Assembly: GCA_965219005.1 (NCBI GenBank)
Contig: CBDCMS010000002.1
Location: forward strand, 992,001-1,056,000
From: CAUZIZ01 sp965219005
GTDB lineage: Bacteria > Acidobacteriota > UBA6911 > RPQK01 > JAJDTT01
Reading direction: 5' to 3'
Length of the DNA stretch: 64,000 nt
The first letter of the stretch is position 1; the number at the start of each line of letters is the position of its first letter. The notes beneath the pieces are model-generated. The model made no database searches and had not been told where the DNA came from. It saw only the letters and a list, made by a program, of their open reading frames with translations. The translations under genes and the position numbers were made by a program. Shown here one piece after another: positions 59,946-64,000 of the stretch.

Positions 59946-60321
59946 ACCTAGTTTGTGTCATCCGCGTCAAAGATTCACCTGAAGAAGAGAGGTTTCTAGA
60001 TTTGGTTCCGATTAGTGGAGCCCCCAGCGGTGCTGGCCCCATTCGAGAAAGAAACTTCCTGAGCTATGTGTTTCCGCAACCGAAAGCCTTCGTAATAGAC
60101 CAAAGGAGGTGAGGGAAAAGGGAAAGGCAAAGGCAAGTTTGAGGTAAAGGGCGAGGGCAAGGGTCAGGCGCCGAACAGGTACTTACCTTCAGGAGTAGAA
60201 GGGATCGGGCGCCAACTAGGAAGGGGTCAGCTAGTCTAGTTACGGAAAGTGGGATCGGCTTGTCCCGAGCGGGTAGGACATCGGACCAGGAAGGTCTGGC
60301 CCAAAACCATTCCAGGCGGAA
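59946..60321. repeat. Spacer with ATTCGAGAAAGAAACTTCC module and AAGGCAAAGG tract
   Basis: CCCAGCGGTGCTGGCCCCAT at 60022 runs into ATTCGAGAAAGAAACTTCC (about 60041-60059) then TGAGCTATG. The same extended order is on the minus strand at about 50023-50069. Following it is an AAGGCAAAGGCAAG tract (60121-). No gene was recognised. Confidence 0.7.
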
Positions 60322-60849
60322 TCAGAAGGCACCGGGTCCGCGGCGGAATCCGCGTCCGCCAAAACCCCGGCGGTGTCTCCTCTCTCTGGATCCTTTTAAC
60401 TTCTCGAGTTGTTCCGGAGTGAGGATGGCTTCAAAGGATCCCTTGAAGTTCTCGCGGGTTGCCCGGACCTGATTTCTTACATCGTGGCCTGAAATCACGA
60501 GGTTGCCCACCGTTTCGACGGATGGTGCGTCCGATTCCAATTCGGTTCTCAGGGATTCGCGCAGCGCATGTCCCTGCTCAAAAAGGGGATCAACGGTGGC
60601 CTCGAAATCCTCCCTCAGCTGCTTCACCTGAGCGAGCTGTTCATCGCTGAGGCCGATCCTGTTTTTCAACATCCGATCCGGAGGTAGACCCCTCCGCCCC
60701 CCCCGCCGGCCTCCTGGGGGGCCGCCATGGTGTCCTGCGGGCTTCCTGAAACCCTCGCTTCCCGGTTCTGGACCGTCTTGGCCGAAGATCCCAGTTCCGG
60801 TCAGCAGCAAACCTGTCAAGGCGATGGTTGCAACGGTTCGGCATTTCAT
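60322..60849 (-). CDS. Spy/CpxP-like periplasmic protein
   Basis: About 175 residues. Signal peptide (MKCRTVATIALTGLLLTGTGIFG), a Gly/Pro/Arg-rich stretch, then helical segments with LTxxQ-type repeats: IGLSDEQLAQVKQLREDFEA and ILTPEQLEKLKGSRER. This is the periplasmic chaperone/metal-sensor family (Spy, CpxP, CnrX-like). The tail is very rich in Arg, Gly and Phe. GGAGGA 8 nt upstream of the ATG at 60849 decides the start. Confidence 0.82.
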   Translation of the reverse strand: MKCRTVATIALTGLLLTGTGIFGQDGPEPGSEGFRKPAGHHGGPPGGRRGGRRGLPPDRMLKNRIGLSDEQLAQVKQLREDFEATVDPLFEQGHALRESLRTELESDAPSVETVGNLVISGHDVRNQVRATRENFKGSFEAILTPEQLEKLKGSRERRHRRGFGGRGFRRGPGAF

Positions 60850-60887
60850 CTTTTTGTTCCTCCATCCATTAGCTGGTTCATTCTTCA

Positions 60888-60923
60888 CAGCTGAGTCTCA
60901 GTATCTCGCCTGCGACTCAGCTG
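60888..60923. promoter_or_regulatory. Perfect 10-bp inverted repeat
   Basis: CAGCTGAGTC (60888-60897) and GACTCAGCTG (60914-60923), 16 bp apart, lie 38 bp upstream of the Spy-like start codon. Either an operator or a leader hairpin. The rest of 60850-61202 shows only the weak pair TTCTGTAA/TTACAGAA. Confidence 0.4.
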
Positions 60924-61202
60924 TTTCCCACGTCTGTTAAAACGCAGGAACCAGCAAAATGTGTGTCAACCGTATGCGATTCTTCTGTAAGCTTTTTTCA
61001 GCAGAGCGGCTCGAAACTTGACGTTTCTTTACAGAAGCTCTCTCATGCCCCCGTCAGCTGGATCCCTCCGGATGCCAAAAAACCATTGAGATTGCCGGCC
61101 GGTTGTGTTTAAAGTTGAGGCTCAACTGCCGGTGTTGGGTTCTGCTTCTCTGTCTAGACACCGGTTGGCCGACTCCGTCACCCGGCGAGAGAATGACCAG
61201 CG

Positions 61203-62450
61203 ATGGCCAGAAAAAATGGAAAATCGAGCGACATTACCAGGAGGAGCTTTCTCGGTGCCGGACTAGCTGCCGGTTCCCTGGTGCCCCGGGTAAGCATTGG
61301 AGCACCGCAGACCAGCGCTCCAAAGCCGGGTGCCGACGAGAAGGGCGAGAGGCGATTCACGCTGTGGTGTGCCTCCGGCGGATTGATCAGTGCACAGAGT
61401 CCTTCGGACGAGGCTCAGGTTGTTGCCTTCGTAGAGAAGTGCGCTCGCCATGGCGTCACCCACCTGGTCCCCACTCGGGGGTCAAGAATGCTGGTTGAAG
61501 CGGCTCAGGAAAAGAAGATCGATGTCCATCCCTACCTGGCCTTCAACAGCCATGGTTCCAACCGGGAACAATATGCCTGGTCGGTTCACTACATAAAGGA
61601 TCCCGGGTCCGCCGCTGGTGCTGAGCAGCTGGATCGTCACCGTGCCGTCTGGAGCCATCCCAAGACGTCGGTTTCCCTCACTGAATTCGCAAAGAAGCAC
61701 CCGGAGTACTGGGCTCGGACCAAGCGCGGCGGAGATACCCTGGAGCCGGGACAGAGGCTGAACCTGAGCCTGGCCGTCCCCGAGGTACGCTCATACGAGG
61801 TGGATCGCTACCTGGAGATTGTGAACAGCAGCGGTGGCAACGGTGCCCAGGTCGAGTTCGTCAGCACCAATACGGACGGGGGAGGGGTGGGTATATACGG
61901 GTATGAGGATCCCATGGTGAAGGGATTTCAAGAGAAATACGGCCGGAACGCCTTCGAAGCAGCCAGCGATGATTCCTCCTGGTTGAGATTCAGAGCCGAC
62001 CATGTGACCCAGACGCTGACCGAGATCCGGGAGAAGCTCAATCAGGAGCATCCAGGCGCCCCTTTGTCGGCAGCGATCATCGCTCGGGAGTTCACCCCGA
62101 AGATGATGAATCGGGGCAGGGATCGCTACCTCAAGGTTTTCCACGATCTGAGGAAGTGGGTGGACCAGAAGGTTGTAGACGAACTATTCCTGTGGTTTCG
62201 AACCGTTTCGGATCCGGAAGAAGTGGCACGCCAGACCCGCCAGGTTGCCGATGTCGTCCGTGGACGCTGTCCTTTGATCGTCGAGTTGTCGTGTTACCAC
62301 GTGGGGAGTTTCCAGGATCCCAAGTTGATGCTGGAGGCGGCCCGACAAGCGAAGGGCAACGGGGCGGATTCCGTGGGCATGTACCGGGGCCATGCGGTGG
62401 ACCAACTCAACTTCTGGCCTCTGGTCGAAGAGATCAGCGAGATGAGCTAG
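61203..62450 (+). CDS. Tat-exported glycoside-hydrolase-like TIM-barrel protein
   Basis: A 415-residue protein. Twin-arginine leader (ITRRSFLGAGLAAGSLVPRV), then a barrel with FVEKCARHGVTHLVPTRGSR, KKIDVHPYLAFNSHGSN, LNLSLAVPEVRSYEVDRYLEIVN, AQVEFVSTNTDGGGVGIYGYEDPMVKGFQEKYG and ELFLWFRTVSDPEEV. The style matches GHL10/family-10-like putative glycosidases (GH-A clan type), but catalytic Glu positions are not assignable with certainty. Monocistronic. Confidence 0.7.
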   Translation: MARKNGKSSDITRRSFLGAGLAAGSLVPRVSIGAPQTSAPKPGADEKGERRFTLWCASGGLISAQSPSDEAQVVAFVEKCARHGVTHLVPTRGSRMLVEAAQEKKIDVHPYLAFNSHGSNREQYAWSVHYIKDPGSAAGAEQLDRHRAVWSHPKTSVSLTEFAKKHPEYWARTKRGGDTLEPGQRLNLSLAVPEVRSYEVDRYLEIVNSSGGNGAQVEFVSTNTDGGGVGIYGYEDPMVKGFQEKYGRNAFEAASDDSSWLRFRADHVTQTLTEIREKLNQEHPGAPLSAAIIAREFTPKMMNRGRDRYLKVFHDLRKWVDQKVVDELFLWFRTVSDPEEVARQTRQVADVVRGRCPLIVELSCYHVGSFQDPKLMLEAARQAKGNGADSVGMYRGHAVDQLNFWPLVEEISEMS

Positions 62451-62525
62451 TTCGCGGATTCAGTATCCCTCGACCATCGTGAGAACTCTGGACCGTGTGG
62501 CGCGGTTGACGAGCTTACAGGGAGC

Positions 62526-64000
62526 TTACTCGGCGCCTGCGCCTTTGAGAAGCAGGGCGACCTTGCTGTGGCCTTGATCGAGCGCCAGCTTTAGCGCGGT
62601 TCTGCCATCTTTTGTACGGACGTTGGTTTCGGCCCCTTCCTCTACCAGAATCTGTACACAATCCTCGTGGCCCTCGACGACGGCGAGTAGCAACGCGTTC
62701 CATCCATCGCCGATTCTGTCATTGGCATCTGCTTTGTGGGTGAGCAGGAGTTTCACGATTTCTGCCTGGCCGTTCGAGGCAGCGTGCATCAACGCCGTCC
62801 AGTTACCCTTATACCTCACGTCTACTTGCGCCCCACTCTCGAGCAGTACCGAGGCAGAAGCGGCCTGATTCTCTGTGATAGCCATCATCAGGGAAGTGAG
62901 TCCGTCTCTGGCCTTGGTATTGATCCGTGAGCCCTTGGCGATGAGGGCCTTCGCCGTTTCGACATGGCCTTCCTTGACCGCCAGAAAGAGTGCTGTCCAG
63001 CCCTTGTCCGTCTTCGCTTCCAGCCTGGCTCCGGCATCCAGCAGGAGCTTCAGCGTCTCGTTGTGTCCGTTTTCCGCCGCAGACATGAGAGGAGAGCGTC
63101 CTACTTTATCGGCACCATCCAACCAGTACCGAGAAGACAGCGGCCACCGTTTCTTCCCCAGCGCCAATAGAGCCCGTGCGGTCTCCGTGTGGCCACGCGA
63201 AGAAGCCAGGAACAGGGCCGTGCGGTTGTCGCGGTCCTTTAGATCCAGCTTCGCACCCCGTTCCATTAGCGTTTCGATGGCGCCGGTCTGCCCCCTGCCC
63301 GCTGCCCACAGAAGAGGAGTGCGACCCTCGTTGTCCTTTGCGTTTACCTCTGCGCCCTTGTCCAAAAGGAGCTTCATGGTTTCGGTGTGACCCTCTCCCG
63401 AAGCCACCATCAGAGCGGTCCAGCCATACTCGCTCCGGTCTCCGATGGCAGATCCGCCGCCAAGAAGTATCTGGACCGCCTCGGTGTGGCCTCCACCGGC
63501 CGCACGGGTGAGGGCAGTTCTTCCAGTACTGTCCTTGGTTTCTACGCTAGCTCCCCGATCCAAGAGGGCACGCAGGGTGTCAATCTGTCCCTTTTCCGCA
63601 GCCTCCATCAATGCGGTTCTTCCCCCTTTGTCCTGGGCCTTGACTTCGGCCCCTTTGTCCAGCAGCAGCTTCAGGGTCGCGGTGTGTCCGTTCCCGGCCG
63701 CAAGGATCAGTGCGCCGCCGCCCCTCTCGTCCTGGGATCCGATCTCGGCGCCCGCAGCCAGAAGGGCTTCGACTGTCCCAGTGTGACCGTTTTCTGCCGC
63801 AAGCATGAGCGCATTCACTCCAACGGCCTCGGTGGCCTTGGGATCGGCTCCAGCCGTCAATAGCTCATTGACTACCTCGGTGTGCCCTTTTGCCGCGGCT
63901 GTCATCAGAATGCTTCGGTTTCCCTTGACTGCCAGGTTCGGATCGGCACCGTCCGCGATCAGATCCCGCACCACTGAGGCGTCACCCAACTCCACCGCCT
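62526..64000 (-). CDS. Ankyrin repeat protein, 5' end beyond window
   Basis: At least 490 residues, made of about 14 consecutive 33-residue ankyrin repeats, each with the form G-x-TALM-AA-x-x-GH-x-x-x-VK-LLL-x-x-GA. Examples: GRTPLLWAAGRGQTGAIETLM, GWTALMVASGEGHTETMKLLL, DNRTALFLASSRGHTETARALL. One repeat has a seven-residue insertion (KKRWPLSSRYWLDGAD). The frame stays open to the window edge, where the codon usually taken as start is a GTG inside a repeat, so the N-terminus lies outside. Ankyrin arrays mediate protein binding; secreted ones occur in symbionts, but no signal can be judged here. Confidence 0.9.
   Translation of the reverse strand, partial: AVELGDASVVRDLIADGADPNLAVKGNRSILMTAAAKGHTEVVNELLTAGADPKATEAVGVNALMLAAENGHTGTVEALLAAGAEIGSQDERGGGALILAAGNGHTATLKLLLDKGAEVKAQDKGGRTALMEAAEKGQIDTLRALLDRGASVETKDSTGRTALTRAAGGGHTEAVQILLGGGSAIGDRSEYGWTALMVASGEGHTETMKLLLDKGAEVNAKDNEGRTPLLWAAGRGQTGAIETLMERGAKLDLKDRDNRTALFLASSRGHTETARALLALGKKRWPLSSRYWLDGADKVGRSPLMSAAENGHNETLKLLLDAGARLEAKTDKGWTALFLAVKEGHVETAKALIAKGSRINTKARDGLTSLMMAITENQAASASVLLESGAQVDVRYKGNWTALMHAASNGQAEIVKLLLTHKADANDRIGDGWNALLLAVVEGHEDCVQILVEEGAETNVRTKDGRTALKLALDQGHSKVALLLKGAGAE

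Overview
This 64-kb chromosomal window has moderately high G+C by eye, so far as can be judged without counting. The gene content suggests a free-living or host-associated heterotroph of the Acidobacteriota (Bryobacterales-like) or a related PVC-type lineage. The evidence is a DUF1501 / DUF1549-DUF1553 (PSD1) / WD40-cytochrome c cluster, a very large lipoprotein of the PVC-type haem-binding dehydrogenase family, several Tat-exported oxidoreductases and hydrolases, and a Flp/TadE/TadG pilus-like set. The taxonomic call is inference only. No rRNA, tRNA or CRISPR array was seen.

Layout. 0.1-4 kb: two secreted proteins, then an amidohydrolase and an M24 peptidase. 4.2-6.9 kb: Flp pilin, TadG-like and two TadE-like genes behind an operator-rich promoter; the TadG gene is split at an 11-G tract. 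7.1-10.3 kb: threonine catabolism (tdh-kbl) plus an SDR. 10.3-12.9 kb (minus): pdxA, a 24-codon ORF, a PqqD-family gene and an HprK-like kinase. 13-15.6 kb: small membrane protein, FGE-like protein, ApbE and FxsA. 15.66-16.66 kb: an intact IS1595-type element. 16.9-19.7 kb: divergent exported D-2-hydroxyacid dehydrogenase and exported HpcH/HpaI-type protein, then an AT-richer LURP-one/scramblase-like gene. 20-28.7 kb: phosphatase, dioxygenase, a tetrahaem cytochrome/propeller/FMN-dehydrogenase group, the giant haem lipoprotein, peroxiredoxin and a DUF3592 protein. 29-42 kb: Gfo/Idh/MocA dehydrogenase, three paralogous five-bladed-propeller hydrolase-like proteins, an MDR dehydrogenase, RecQ, a TlpA-like candidate selenoprotein and a cytosolic HpcH aldolase. 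42-51.5 kb: membrane sulfatase-fold protein, MsrP and the DUF1501/PSD1/WD40 trio. 51.58-53.31 kb: an IS1380-type element with 5-bp target duplications. 53.5-64 kb: aspartoacylase-like, SGNH, B3/B4-domain, aminotransferase, MATE, Spy-like, GH-like and ankyrin proteins.

The two most distinctive signals are these. (1) The TlpA/thioredoxin-fold gene at 35616-36191 has an in-frame TGA exactly at the first Cys position of the CxxC motif. It is followed by a perfect 7-bp hairpin exposing GGUC about 19 nt downstream, as in a bacterial SECIS, so it is probably a UxxC selenoprotein. (2) The spacers carry several families of dispersed repeats: a TTCACTG heptad, a CGTAGCTT/GGTCTCC inverted repeat, an ATTCGAGAAAGAAACTTCC module and a CCTCGCTCGCGCTTCAGG module. 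They occur as shuffled modules, serve as IS landing sites, and in places supply the end or spurious beginning of reading frames.
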